A stretch of DNA of 64,000 nt from a virus. The stretch spans positions 1 through 64,000 of IMG/VR virus record IMGVR_UViG_3300044801_000208, one strand, 5' to 3'. Below are positions 7,651 to 15,356 of this stretch, piece after piece; the stretch's first letter is position 1; the number at the start of each line of letters is the position of its first letter. The notes under the pieces were generated by a model that saw only the letters and a list, made by a program, of their open reading frames with translations, did no database searches and had not been told where the DNA came from. Position numbers and translations under genes: made by a program.

Positions 7651-7976
7651 ACCGCAACGGCGTGGAGTTTGCAAGCGCGAAGCGCGGCGAGAACAGGGAC
7701 TGAACATGGGCGGAGCTGGCCGTTGATCACGTCGGTCTCCACGACTTTCGCGGCCCTGACGGGCGCGGCGGACGGCGGGGGAGGCGGGGGCGGGGGAGGC
7801 GGGGGAGCGACCAGGTAGGTCATGAGCTGCGCCGCCGGGAGCGTGTCGGTGTAGTACAGCGGGATCAGCAGGGCGACGCCGAGGAGCGCCGCCTCGATGA
7901 GGAAGGCGACCCCAGTGTACCGACCGCGCTTGTCCTTGAGCCTGCCGCCAGACTCCAAAAGGCTGTCTTCGAACAT
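7644..7976 (-). CDS. Truncated TonB-type energy transducer (N-terminal part)
   Basis: ATG 7976 gives 110 aa. The N-terminus MFEDSLLESGGRLKDKRGR is, to my knowledge, the hallmark of acidobacterial TonB-family proteins. It is followed by one membrane helix (about residues 22-45) and a run of 13 prolines (about 59-71), then KVVETDVINGQLR. Beyond that point the family normally continues to the C-terminal TonB domain, but here the sequence changes to an unrelated 22-residue tail. The receptor-contacting domain is therefore absent. It is convergent with the Flp pilin, overlapping by 7 bp. It may act as a dominant-negative anchor (inference) or be a decaying capture. Confidence 0.8.
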   Translation of the reverse strand: MFEDSLLESGGRLKDKRGRYTGVAFLIEAALLGVALLIPLYYTDTLPAAQLMTYLVAPPPPPPPPPPPSAAPVRAAKVVETDVINGQLRPCSVPVLAALRACKLHAVAVH

Positions 7977-7992
7977 GGGCTTTACCCCTATC

Positions 7993-8367
7993 TTAGTGCC
8001 CCGTATTAGGTTCCTCGTCCTTCCAGAGCTCGGCCAACTCGGCCGTGATCTCGCGCCTGCCCTCGCGCCGCTCGAACTCCTTCTGCGCGTGCTCCGAGTG
8101 CGGGTGCTGGAACTCCCTGGCCTCCGGCGGCAGGACGGTGCAGAGGGTGCTGCGCTGCTTGTCGTACACGACATTAAGGGACCTGTCCTGGAAGTCCACC
8201 CGCCACAGCGAGCGGTTGTTGGACTGCTTGGCCACGAACTCCGCCTGGTTCGTCTGAATCTTCTGGACGATCTCGCGCCTCGCGTCCTTGTTCAGGGCGA
8301 GGTCGTACCGCTCGGCCGCCCTCTTCTTAGCGTGGGCGTTCAAAATTTTGCTAGTTTTCTTAGTCAT
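7993..8367 (-). CDS. Hypothetical basic protein (124 aa)
   Basis: From ATG 8367, an N-terminal helical region (HAKKRAAERYDLALNKDARR) leads into a beta-type segment (WRVDFQDRSLNVVYDKQRS, then LCTVLP). This layout is loosely like RelE/BrnT-type small RNases, but I see no diagnostic catalytic set, so I leave the function open. It is preceded by a homing-endonuclease remnant whose stop overlaps this start. Confidence 0.6.
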   Translation of the reverse strand: MTKKTSKILNAHAKKRAAERYDLALNKDARREIVQKIQTNQAEFVAKQSNNRSLWRVDFQDRSLNVVYDKQRSTLCTVLPPEAREFQHPHSEHAQKEFERREGRREITAELAELWKDEEPNTGH

Positions 8368-8485
8368 GGGCGGTACTCCTTCGCTGTGCCCAAAATAGTT
8401 TTCTAGCCTTGCTGATTCTGTCTCGTGCCTCCTTGGTATGCTTGTACCCGAGGCCCTTTTTGTTGCCCGTCTGCGCCTTGCTCAT
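8360..8485 (-). pseudogene. NUMOD3-type remnant of a homing endonuclease
   Basis: ATG 8485 opens MSKAQTGNKKGLGYKHTKEA followed by RDRISKARKL, the lysine-rich SxAxxGxxxS...E.R.KIS pattern of NUMOD3 DNA-binding repeats in GIY-YIG/HNH homing nucleases. Only 41 codons remain, in a different frame from, and overlapping, the gene at 8403-8687. No nuclease domain is present. Likely the tail of a deleted endonuclease gene. Confidence 0.5.
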
Positions 8486-8687
8486 CCTGCGACGTGTCTC
8501 TAGTGTTAACACCGAACATGTCGCCGTTTGCGTAAAGATGCTCGATCGCCGCGTCGATCGGGTCGGGCTTGGGGACGGGGTGCAGGTCTATGGGGGTGTC
8601 ATACAGGTCGATCGCGTTGATGGGCTTGTCCGCCGCGACCGCCGCGTCGTAGTCACGCCAGCCCCGCTGAATAGCCTCCCTGGACAT
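8403..8687 (-). CDS. Hypothetical protein (94 aa)
   Basis: ATG 8687 with AGGAA 5-9 nt upstream. The first 60 residues (SREAIQRGWRDYDAAVAADK, then DLYDTPIDLHPVPKPDPID) look like genuine coding. The last 35 residues (after MFGVNTRD) are low-complexity and overlap the NUMOD3 remnant read in another frame, so the true C-terminus may have been replaced. Function unknown. Confidence 0.55.
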   Translation of the reverse strand: MSREAIQRGWRDYDAAVAADKPINAIDLYDTPIDLHPVPKPDPIDAAIEHLYANGDMFGVNTRDTSQDEQGADGQQKGPRVQAYQGGTRQNQQG

Positions 8688-8697
8688 CGGTTCCTGG

Positions 8698-8946
8698 TCA
8701 GCCACGCTTGCCCACCGCCTTCCCCGCGAAAAACGCCCTCTTGGCCACGTCGTAGTTGTTGCGGCATGTGCCGCAGCGGTCGCTCCAGGAGAGCGGCCAG
8801 TCCGTCTCCGTCGGCTCCTCGCACCCACTGCCGAACATCATGTTCACGCCCCTGTGGAGGCCGCAGTAGGCAATCCCCTCAAGGAGCGCGTTGCGCTTCT
8901 CCATCAGCTTGATGATCCTCTTGGATGTCGCCTTCTTGGCCTTCAT
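8698..8946 (-). CDS. Small zinc-binding hypothetical protein (82 aa)
   Basis: ATG 8946 overlaps the upstream stop (ATGA). A basic helical N-terminus (KATSKRIIKLMEKRNALLEG) precedes several cysteines (YCGLHRG, GSGCEE, DRCGTCRNN), which could form a zinc site. No named family recognised. Part of the unit 10403 to 8403. Confidence 0.65.
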   Translation of the reverse strand: MKAKKATSKRIIKLMEKRNALLEGIAYCGLHRGVNMMFGSGCEEPTETDWPLSWSDRCGTCRNNYDVAKRAFFAGKAVGKRG

Positions 8947-9266
8947 TGGTCCTCGCCTGTGTCAGGGTTCGCGGGCTTCGGGGACTGGTTCTTGCGGCGG
9001 ACCTTCCCGCCCTCGAACTCGACCCCGGCAAACATGGTGGAGTTCTTCCGTGCTGGCTTGGTCTTCTTGACAGCTTTGCCGATGCTGGCCTCGCGGCCCT
9101 GCTTGAGGTTGCGGCGCTCATTGCGACGGCTGAGGAGCTTCCAGTCGGCCCTGCCGAGCTGGCCGTTCTTGCCCTCGCCGCCGCATCCCATGGCTGGGAC
9201 GGGGCGCTCGTTCTGGCGCTTGTTCTTGTCGTTGGGGTCGCGGTGGTGGTTGACTTGGTTGCTCAT
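8943..9266 (-). CDS. Basic low-complexity hypothetical protein (107 aa)
   Basis: ATG 9266; a TATAAT hexamer at about 9281-9286 on the complementary strand lies 14 nt upstream and may be its -10 box. The protein is strongly basic and polar (Lys, Arg, Asn, Gly rich) with little hydrophobic core, so it may be disordered and nucleic-acid binding. No family recognised. Confidence 0.55.
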   Translation of the reverse strand: MSNQVNHHRDPNDKNKRQNERPVPAMGCGGEGKNGQLGRADWKLLSRRNERRNLKQGREASIGKAVKKTKPARKNSTMFAGVEFEGGKVRRKNQSPKPANPDTGEDQ

Positions 9267-9290
9267 CGACTTATCAGCCGATTATAGCAC

Positions 9291-9914
9291 CTACTCCGCG
9301 TCCTTCAGGAGGGCCAGGGGCACGCCCTGCTCCTTCGCGTCCTGCGCGTCAAGGTAGCCGGACATGGCGTCGAGGCTCTCCTCCACGTTGGCGTCGACGT
9401 TGGGGTCCGCCGGGACTCCGTCGATGTCCCCGGTCATGGTGATCCCCGCCTCGGCCAGCTCCTCGTCCGTGAGCGGCTGGGCGATGTTGAGGTGGCCCGT
9501 GGGGTCAATGTGGGACGGGCGAGCCGGGCCCTGCGGCACGGCCATCCTGGTGTTCTTGGCCTCAAGGGGGTCGCGCGGCTCGCGGCGCTTGGGCATGTTG
9601 ACACCCATGGCCTGCACGCTGCCGCCCGCCTCTGCGGTGGCCACGAGGCCACCCGTGTCGCCCGGCTCTACCTGGCGGGACGAAATGAATTGAGTCTTGC
9701 CTGAATTTTGTGCTTCAGCCGCTAAGCACTCAATCATTGTTTCTTTCGCAAATTCTGCTATATCTGCGTTTGCGGCGTGTTTTTCACACGCGGCAAAGAC
9801 AGGTTCCCCCAGAGGGGCTGTATACCGCACATCGCCATATTCACGATGGATTCTACACGGACAGGTATCCTTCTCAAGCTCCAAACGAAACACACTGACC
9901 TTTTTCACCTTCAT
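9291..9914 (-). CDS. Hypothetical protein (207 aa) with duplicated N-terminus
   Basis: ATG 9914 is chosen because GGAGGA lies 8-13 nt upstream. Residues 1-60 (MKVKKVSVFRLELEKDTCPC, then CEKHAANADIAEF) form a small folded unit with paired cysteines. The rest is proline/alanine-rich and acidic, with GITMTGDIDGVPADPNVD, and may be disordered. Its N-terminus is similar to the short gene just upstream (9874-10041), which looks like a truncated copy. Function unknown. Confidence 0.6.
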   Translation of the reverse strand: MKVKKVSVFRLELEKDTCPCRIHREYGDVRYTAPLGEPVFAACEKHAANADIAEFAKETMIECLAAEAQNSGKTQFISSRQVEPGDTGGLVATAEAGGSVQAMGVNMPKRREPRDPLEAKNTRMAVPQGPARPSHIDPTGHLNIAQPLTDEELAEAGITMTGDIDGVPADPNVDANVEESLDAMSGYLDAQDAKEQGVPLALLKDAE

Positions 9915-10041
9915 AGATATCTCCTCCAATTCTTTTCTTTGCTTGGTTTGGCAACCGCTTCCGGCTGTACTCTCGGATTGCCTTGCAGCCGCACGCCTTC
10001 TCGACCGTCAGGCGGTGCACGCTGCTCTTGGTGACCTTCAT
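9874..10041 (-). CDS. Truncated paralogue of the downstream gene
   Basis: ATG 10041 overlaps the stop of the upstream gene (TAATG). It encodes 55 aa beginning MKVTKSSVHRLTVEKACGCK, clearly similar to the start of the protein at 9291-9914. Similarity ends after about 28 residues and the frame then runs on across the next gene's binding site and N-terminus. This looks like a gene-start duplication left by recombination. Confidence 0.55.
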   Translation of the reverse strand: MKVTKSSVHRLTVEKACGCKAIREYSRKRLPNQAKKRIGGDIYEGEKGQCVSFGA

Positions 10042-10403
10042 TAGGCCTTCTTCTTCGCTGCCTTCTTCTTCGCCACGGCGACGGGCTTGGCCTTGGCCTT
10101 GCCGTTGGCGGACGGGTCGGCTACGGTCGTTGTTGGCGTGGGCTGGGCGGCCGCCTGCGCGGGGACGACCTCTGCGGGCTGCGGGATGCTCAGGTTGACG
10201 TTGTAGTTGATGAACGGCCTGAAGCCCGCCTGGGTCTTCTGGTTGCCCTTCTCGTCCAGGTCCGGGGTGCCGTCCTCCTTGGTGAGGGGGACGAGGACCT
10301 CGTGGCCGAGGGCCGCGACGCCGGGCTGAATCTGGCGAATCTGGAGGGCCTCCGGCGCGATCTCCACGTACTCCTTGTTGTCCAGCAGAAACACTACCTT
10401 CAT
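10041..10403 (-). CDS. Hypothetical protein with Lys/Ala-rich tail (120 aa)
   Basis: From ATG 10403: a compact beta-type N-terminal half (MKVVFLLDNKEYVEIAPEAL, QIQPGVAALGHEVLVPL), then a Pro/Ala linker and a C-terminal tail AKPVAVAKKKAAKKKA. The tail resembles histone H1-like or nucleic-acid-binding tails. No domain recognised. Just upstream lies a non-coding IS605-like element that may have separated it from its promoter. Confidence 0.6.
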   Translation of the reverse strand: MKVVFLLDNKEYVEIAPEALQIRQIQPGVAALGHEVLVPLTKEDGTPDLDEKGNQKTQAGFRPFINYNVNLSIPQPAEVVPAQAAAQPTPTTTVADPSANGKAKAKPVAVAKKKAAKKKA

Positions 10404-10417
10404 GGTGTTTTTAGCGG

Positions 10418-10724
10418 CGGAAACCCAGCCTTTAGGCTGGGAGGAGCCGCGTCCTCCGACTCTAAATTTGGCGGTTTAACGTTCCGCCAAACGTCGGGAT
10501 CACTCCCAAACCCAAACCCTAAGGTTCGGCTATTGATCTCTTCGACAGTTGCCGACTTAGAGGCTGGAAACTAGAGAAGCATTCCCCGCATAAACCGTAC
10601 TACCACGTACAATCGGCTAACTTTGCGAACTGGAACTTAACCCAGTCTAGACTTGTCTAGTGCATAGGTTTGACCTGCTTCCGCCTGTTGGTCAGGCTTC
10701 CGCAAGCCCAGACTTTAGTCTGGG
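10418..10724 (+). mobile_element. Non-coding IS200/IS605-like element or structured RNA
   Basis: A stretch of about 300 bp without a plausible gene, bounded by hairpins CCCAGCCTTTAGGCTGGG (left) and CCCAGACTTTAGTCTGGG (right). These match the terminal hairpins of the TnpB elements at 15.6, 27.5 and 62.6 kb. Inside are further hairpins: GGAGGAGCCGCGTCCTCC, and TTTGGCGG/CCGCCAAA. This fits a non-autonomous derivative mobilised in trans and/or an omega-RNA-like transcript. The exact ends are uncertain. Confidence 0.55.
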
Positions 10725-10725
10725 T

Positions 10726-11517
10726 CTATGACAATGCGTGTCCGGCGTAAAGACCGGAAACGAAGCCAGTGATGAACCCAAACTTAAACCAGCGCCTCTT
10801 GGACTTGCGGGCCTCGTCCTTCACGACCTTGATCTGGTCCACGCACTGGGCCTGGTGGTCCTGGTCCAGCTTGACCGCGCCCGCGACCGAGGCGTTCAGC
10901 GTCGTCACCTGCCCGTTCAGGTCGAAGATGCTCTTGTTCTGGGACGCTATCAGCTGGTCGCCGTTCGCCTTGAGCGTGGTCTCGTTCGCGAGCTCCTGGG
11001 TCAGGACGGGCACTTTCTCGAGCTGCTGCACCGTGGCCAGGGCGTTCGACGGCGTGACCGTGACGTTGTTGCCCGAGCCTATGGCCCCGGAGAAGTTCGT
11101 GCCGGGGGCGAGCTGCGCCCAGCGGTCGACGAGCGCGGGGACTGGCAAGGAGGCGTCCGTCTTCTGCTGCTTCGTCAGGGCGTTCGCCAGGGCCACGTTC
11201 GCGGCCGTGAGCTGCGCGTTCTGGGCGGTGACCTTGTCGGTGAGGGCCTGGAGCTGAGCCTTGTCGGCGGCGACGATCTGTGCCTGCTGCTGGGCCTGGG
11301 CCGCCAGAACCGCGTTCTGCTGCGCCTGCTGGGCCGCCACGATCTGCGCCTGCTTGAGCGCCGCGTTGTCGTGGTCCAGCCTGATCTGCGCGTACTTGCC
11401 GTAGCCCCACCAGAGGACGACCGCCGCCACGATGACGATGATCAGCCGCTCGTGGTCCAGGAGGAACGTCCTGATCTTGCCTGGGGTGCTGCCCGTGATC
11501 GGTGCTGTGGATGCCAT
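10726..11517 (-). CDS. Membrane-anchored coiled-coil protein, spanin-like
   Basis: From ATG 11517, 263 aa. One membrane segment (about residues 26-42, LIIVIVAAVVLWWGYGKYA) is followed by a long Gln/Ala-rich coiled coil (about 45-115), a globular middle, and a C-terminal hydrophobic stretch (WFKFGFITGFVSGLYAGH). An inner-membrane spanin or another envelope-spanning phage protein fits the architecture, but no family match is certain. The right-hand hairpin of the non-coding element ends at its stop codon. Confidence 0.55.
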   Translation of the reverse strand: MASTAPITGSTPGKIRTFLLDHERLIIVIVAAVVLWWGYGKYAQIRLDHDNAALKQAQIVAAQQAQQNAVLAAQAQQQAQIVAADKAQLQALTDKVTAQNAQLTAANVALANALTKQQKTDASLPVPALVDRWAQLAPGTNFSGAIGSGNNVTVTPSNALATVQQLEKVPVLTQELANETTLKANGDQLIASQNKSIFDLNGQVTTLNASVAGAVKLDQDHQAQCVDQIKVVKDEARKSKRRWFKFGFITGFVSGLYAGHALS

Positions 11518-11526
11518 GGGGAAGTC

Positions 11527-11561
11527 TCCAAAACCCCTAAAACAGGGTCTAATAGGGGTTT
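11527..11561 (-). terminator. Probable intrinsic terminator after the HNH gene
   Basis: On the minus strand AACCCCT (with the HNH stop TAG in the loop) pairs with AGGGGTT about 15 nt later, and the stem runs into TTTT. It lies between the HNH stop and the start of the coiled-coil gene. The stem is short, so termination may be partial. Confidence 0.45.
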
Positions 11562-12091
11562 GAAATTGCTGTTTTTGCTCCTAGATTGAGATGGAAGTGC
11601 ACGCGCCTAAGCCAGGCCACAAACTCTTCGTAGGATAAGTCTGACTTGGCCTGATTGCAGATTCGGCAGCAGGGAACACAGTTGCCGCTCACGTATCCAA
11701 GCGCGTTGTCTTTGCGGTCCACGCCGTTGTACACGTACACAGTCGGGCAGGTCGGCTGCTTACGGACCTGCTTCGGCTCCACGCCGCAGTAGTGGCAGTT
11801 ACCAGATGCCAGTGTCCTGAACTCGTTGAAGGACAGGTCGAAGATGTACCCGCGCTTCGCCGCCTTCGCCCTGTAGGCGGCAAACAATGCGTTCGCGGCG
11901 GCGGCTCCGGGGGGCAAGGAATTTTTTCCCGTTAGGCATCCGCAGCTTTTGGTGGGTCGTTTGCGGCTGCGGAGCTTGTCCTGACTTATGGCCGCAGTCT
12001 CCCCACAGGCGCACTGACACTCCCACTTCCTGCCGGGCAAGCGGCGTAAAACCGTCAATAAACCTATCGGCTGATTCGTCAGATCAATCAC
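11549..12091 (-). CDS. HNH homing endonuclease
   Basis: GTG 12091 overlaps the stop of the NusG-like gene (GTGA) and gives 180 aa. Residues 1-60 carry the family start (IDLTNQPIGLLTVL) and a zinc ribbon (CQCACG...SCGC). The C-terminal half has CHYCGVEP, VYNGVDRKDNALGY and NCVPCCRICNQAK, the second metal site and HNH-like core shared with the genes at 17152, 29116 and the remnant at 21945. A typical free-standing homing nuclease. Confidence 0.85.
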   Translation of the reverse strand: MIDLTNQPIGLLTVLRRLPGRKWECQCACGETAAISQDKLRSRKRPTKSCGCLTGKNSLPPGAAAANALFAAYRAKAAKRGYIFDLSFNEFRTLASGNCHYCGVEPKQVRKQPTCPTVYVYNGVDRKDNALGYVSGNCVPCCRICNQAKSDLSYEEFVAWLRRVHFHLNLGAKTAISNPY

Positions 12092-14484
12092 TTTTTCTTC
12101 TCTTTGAACCGCACACACCAACAAGGTCCAGTAGCTTGTTTAGTACTCACCCACGGGTGGATGGCGTGGTTCGACACGTCGGTGCACCTCATCCACGCGC
12201 CCTTGGGCGACAGCTTGTGGGCCTTGCGCTCGTGCAGGCACTCCCCGCACTTGTCGGTCGGCAGCTTCTTGCGCTTCTTCGGCTCCTTCTTGGCCGCCGC
12301 GAGCCTCTTGACCTCCGCCGCCGGGAGGGTCTTCGCCCTGGACTTCTGGCGGGCCTCCCTGCTGCGCCCGTCCTTGCAGACCTCCTGGGTCAGCACGGGG
12401 ATGCCCAGGGCGGGGTCGATCTTGGCGATCTGGGCGGCGCTGAACTTGTACTCCTTGCCGTACTTCTTGATGATCTCCCGGTAGTTCGAGAGGCTCGGGT
12501 CGATCTTGGCGAAGTAGTCCTGGCGCAGCCTGTCCTTGACGATGCAATTATGCGCCACTACCCCATTTGCCACATAGGTTTCTGTGTTCGCCACCGAAAA
12601 GTTGTGGACGTTTCCGTCGAACTCCACCAACGCGACGGATTTTACAGGCATGCAATAGTAACCAGCGTGATAAAAGGTGTCATGACGCATCTCTTTTCCT
12701 GTGTCTGTCCACCAGATCATCCAGCTTTTAGCGCGGGAGCCGAAATTGGTTTGCTCCCCGTCATGGTAATGACTAATGCTCGGATAGCATTTTAGGGCGA
12801 CCAGTAGGTACCAAATTTGGTAAGCGAGTTGGTATGACGCTGTAGTCGCCCAGTGTCCTCCGTTGCCGTGTTCCGCATCGTGCCCGTCCCCCTCGGCGTA
12901 CCCGTCTATCAAGCCCCTTAAACACTCCTCATCCCATCCGTACAGAAACTCAGGGATGTGCTTCGTGTAGCGATCCTCCCCGAACCACTCACGGAACGTG
13001 GCCGCCAGCGACACGGAATTCACCCGCACCACACGGTAGTTTTCGTGTTCATCAACATCGGCGGTTACACCAAATTGCGCGAGCGCCGCCTGCACTTTTA
13101 CAACAGATGTTTTTTTGTCTAAGGTAAGAGAGAATGATGTTTCGCCTGTTTTGCCGCCATCCGCTATGTACAACCCGAACAACCAAGCCAATTCTTTGTT
13201 GGGCTTGATGCCTGTAATGATCTTCTTGGCGAGATGGTGTGATGACTCCTGAAAAATCGGAACACTACCAACTTTGGGCAATTTGACCGGGCACAGCAGA
13301 AAGTCGCTGTCCCGTACTTCTGACGCAGGAACCCATACCGGCGCGGGGTTCTTCACGCTCTTGGGGCTGGTTCCCCAATGCGGCCTCCACGTCTGCCCTT
13401 TGCTGTTCTTTTTTGACCGCAAGACAAGTAGCCCATGCTCTGGAGTGCTACGGAAAGGCAAGTTTCCGAGCAAACTGACTTCAACAAGTTTGCCTTTATA
13501 CGGTCTCGCCATGTAGTCGGTCAAAGCTTGAATATCCCCGTTTAAGTCTAACACATCATTGGAGATAAGTCCATCGCTCGCTCTGAATGGAAGAAGTCCC
13601 TGCATGACGGTCTCGCCGGGTAAGCAATAGACGATGAACAGGTTCTTGGGGGCCTTGATCTCTTTCCGCTTCAGGGAGGCGACGACGGCCTTGGCGATCT
13701 CCATCGGGTTGTGCTGCCCCTCGATGAGCACGAGCTTCTTGACCAGCGCGGTGACCGTGCGCTGCCGGGAGTGCTTCTTCGGCTCGTCCGTCGGGACCTC
13801 CGCCACCTGCTCCACGGGCGGGGCGGACTCGTCCAGGTGCAGGTCCTCCTCCACCATCGCGGCGGCGGCCGCCGGGAAGTCGCGGAACAGGTCGGCGACG
13901 AGCTGGCAGTAGTAGTAGACGCGCTGCTCCTTCGGGACGTGCGAGAGGTTCAGGAGGTTGCGGACGGGGGTCTCAAGGAGGATGGACTTGGTGCGGAGGG
14001 TGACGCGCACGACGGCGCGGCCGTCGCCGATGATCTCGACCGTGCCGCAGAAGTCGCGGGTCTCGCCGTTCAGGATGCGGACGAAGGAGCCGACCTCGAT
14101 GCCGATCGCGCGGCGCTGGTGCTCGTCGGCCGCCTGCTTGATGAGCGACTGGACGTAGGCGTCCTCAACGGGGATGGCCTTGGAGGGGCGGTTCGTGTCC
14201 CCCTCCGTCACGAGTCCACAAATTCCCGTAACAGATTTTAATCTAAGTAATGCTGAAAAATTAGTAGAGCGGACAAAAAGGTACGGACCCGTTGAAAGCT
14301 CGAAAATATCCAAGTCGCGCTTTACCACAGGGATAAAAATTTCAATGGGGGCGTCTCGGAATATCCCGCCGAGCGCCTTGCCCATACGCCGCAAAGTGGA
14401 TTCGGCTGTTTTCTCGCTTCTGATCTCACATAGAAACCAAGGCTGCCCCTGCACCTTTGATACGTCGCCATAGGTCAGAATCAA
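12088..14484 (-). CDS. NusG-like transcription factor with intein and C-terminal extension
   Basis: TTG 14484 overlaps the stop of the upstream HNH-like gene (TTGA), giving 798 aa. Residues about 10-95 (GQPWFLCEIRSEKTAEST; ending TGICGLV) resemble the NGN domain. Residues about 128-180 (EVGSFVRILNGETRDFCGTV) resemble a KOW domain, so the N-terminal third looks like NusG/RfaH, which binds RNA polymerase and modulates pausing and termination. A 360-aa intein interrupts the C-terminal extension. The spliced protein would be about 438 aa, ending in a Lys-rich region and cysteine pairs (CGEC, CWC). The C-terminal domain is unknown to me. Confidence 0.75.
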   Translation of the reverse strand: MILTYGDVSKVQGQPWFLCEIRSEKTAESTLRRMGKALGGIFRDAPIEIFIPVVKRDLDIFELSTGPYLFVRSTNFSALLRLKSVTGICGLVTEGDTNRPSKAIPVEDAYVQSLIKQAADEHQRRAIGIEVGSFVRILNGETRDFCGTVEIIGDGRAVVRVTLRTKSILLETPVRNLLNLSHVPKEQRVYYYCQLVADLFRDFPAAAAAMVEEDLHLDESAPPVEQVAEVPTDEPKKHSRQRTVTALVKKLVLIEGQHNPMEIAKAVVASLKRKEIKAPKNLFIVYCLPGETVMQGLLPFRASDGLISNDVLDLNGDIQALTDYMARPYKGKLVEVSLLGNLPFRSTPEHGLLVLRSKKNSKGQTWRPHWGTSPKSVKNPAPVWVPASEVRDSDFLLCPVKLPKVGSVPIFQESSHHLAKKIITGIKPNKELAWLFGLYIADGGKTGETSFSLTLDKKTSVVKVQAALAQFGVTADVDEHENYRVVRVNSVSLAATFREWFGEDRYTKHIPEFLYGWDEECLRGLIDGYAEGDGHDAEHGNGGHWATTASYQLAYQIWYLLVALKCYPSISHYHDGEQTNFGSRAKSWMIWWTDTGKEMRHDTFYHAGYYCMPVKSVALVEFDGNVHNFSVANTETYVANGVVAHNCIVKDRLRQDYFAKIDPSLSNYREIIKKYGKEYKFSAAQIAKIDPALGIPVLTQEVCKDGRSREARQKSRAKTLPAAEVKRLAAAKKEPKKRKKLPTDKCGECLHERKAHKLSPKGAWMRCTDVSNHAIHPWVSTKQATGPCWCVRFKEKKK
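12547..13626 (-). other. Intein in the NusG-like protein
   Basis: It starts with Cys (CLPGETVMQG) and ends VVAHN directly before the +1 residue Cys (CIVKDR), the canonical class 1 intein junctions. Two LAGLIDADG motifs (LAWLFGLYIADGG and LRGLIDGYAEGDG) show a DOD homing endonuclease domain that may be active. The length is 360 aa. Splicing would join FIVY to CIVKDRLRQD. Confidence 0.9.
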
Positions 14485-15299
14485 TGTGCACCCGCCGATA
14501 AAGAGCAAAGTTTACACGCGGGGTTTACGATATTTCGCTTGGAGTGCCAGCGAATGTGATTCCCAAACAAGCCGCCTTTGGCGCAGCTTTCTGGTGTAGG
14601 CATTCTGTAAATTTCTCCGCTTTCAACCTTCAGGCGACCGCTTGCGCGTCCGCCCCTAGCCCGGATTTCCTGCGTAATGATTCCAGCGAGTCGTCCGCTC
14701 TCAACGTTCTTTTTCCCCTGTGTCCTGCCCAATTCCTGTATATGCCCGCTTGCAACATGGTTTTGTCCGCTAGTGCGCCCACCCTTGGCTCTAACTTCTG
14801 CGGTCGCTATTCTTGCCAGATGACCGCTCTCAGCATTTTTCTTCCCCCAGACTCGCCCCAACTCCTGTATACGCCCACTATCGACGGCTTTACGCCCAGC
14901 AGCCTGCGCAGCGAGTCGCTGGTGCTCAGGCGTCCGAAATTTGGCGAACTCCGCTTGCCCGCGAGCGTAAAGCTCCGCATACTTGGGCAATTCGGCAATG
15001 TCAATGTGAGCGGCGCAATGGCGATTCGCCATCATGTAAAACGTGCGCTGGAACGAAACAGTTTGCGGGGCGCACAAAGTGAGGTGGTAATGAGCCCGGA
15101 AATGGTTCTCCACGGACAGCCGAACGAGGTTGCTGTGATCCTTGCGAAACTCGGAGAACTCCGTCTTGGGAAGAATGTGGTGTCGGTGCCCCCCAGTCGC
15201 CAGCGGCGGAAGCGACTCAATGAAAGCGAAATACGGCGTGAAGTCCGCGCCGGGAACGCGGGCGGACAGGACTTCGCGTAAAACGTTGGGAACCATCAT
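14481..15299 (-). CDS. HNH-like homing endonuclease with NUMOD-type repeats
   Basis: From ATG 15299 (ATG 15296 and GTG 15302 are alternatives) about 272 aa. The N-terminal third has HRHHILPKTEF and VRLSVENHFRAHYHLTLCAP, the His-rich core seen in phage HNH nucleases. The middle and C-terminal parts are four or five imperfect repeats of the type GRxxGKKNVESGRLAGI, resembling NUMOD DNA-binding repeats. GTATTAA lies 10 nt upstream of the start. Its stop overlaps the start of the NusG-like gene. Confidence 0.75.
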   Translation of the reverse strand: MMVPNVLREVLSARVPGADFTPYFAFIESLPPLATGGHRHHILPKTEFSEFRKDHSNLVRLSVENHFRAHYHLTLCAPQTVSFQRTFYMMANRHCAAHIDIAELPKYAELYARGQAEFAKFRTPEHQRLAAQAAGRKAVDSGRIQELGRVWGKKNAESGHLARIATAEVRAKGGRTSGQNHVASGHIQELGRTQGKKNVESGRLAGIITQEIRARGGRASGRLKVESGEIYRMPTPESCAKGGLFGNHIRWHSKRNIVNPACKLCSLSAGAH

Positions 15300-15320
15300 C
15301 ACCCTGCTTAATACTCAAAT

Positions 15321-15349
15321 TTTACAAATTGGCACGAATTGGGTATAAT
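15321..15349 (+). promoter_or_regulatory. Strong sigma70-type promoter
   Basis: TTTACA (15321-15326), a 17-nt spacer and TATAAT (15344-15349). The start codon of the next gene begins 7 nt after the -10 box, so the transcript would be leaderless or nearly so. Confidence 0.7.
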
Positions 15350-15356
15350 TGGTTCT

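Noticed and set aside
7647-7703. 18-codon frame overlapping the pilin stop
   Set aside because: It starts with ATGA overlap but is too short and lies opposite the TonB-like tail; nothing supports it as a gene.
10726-11589. Long open frames on both strands over the coiled-coil gene
   Set aside because: The + strand and second minus frames are Arg/Gly/Ala-rich shadows produced by high GC at third positions; only the frame with a membrane helix and coiled coil has normal composition.
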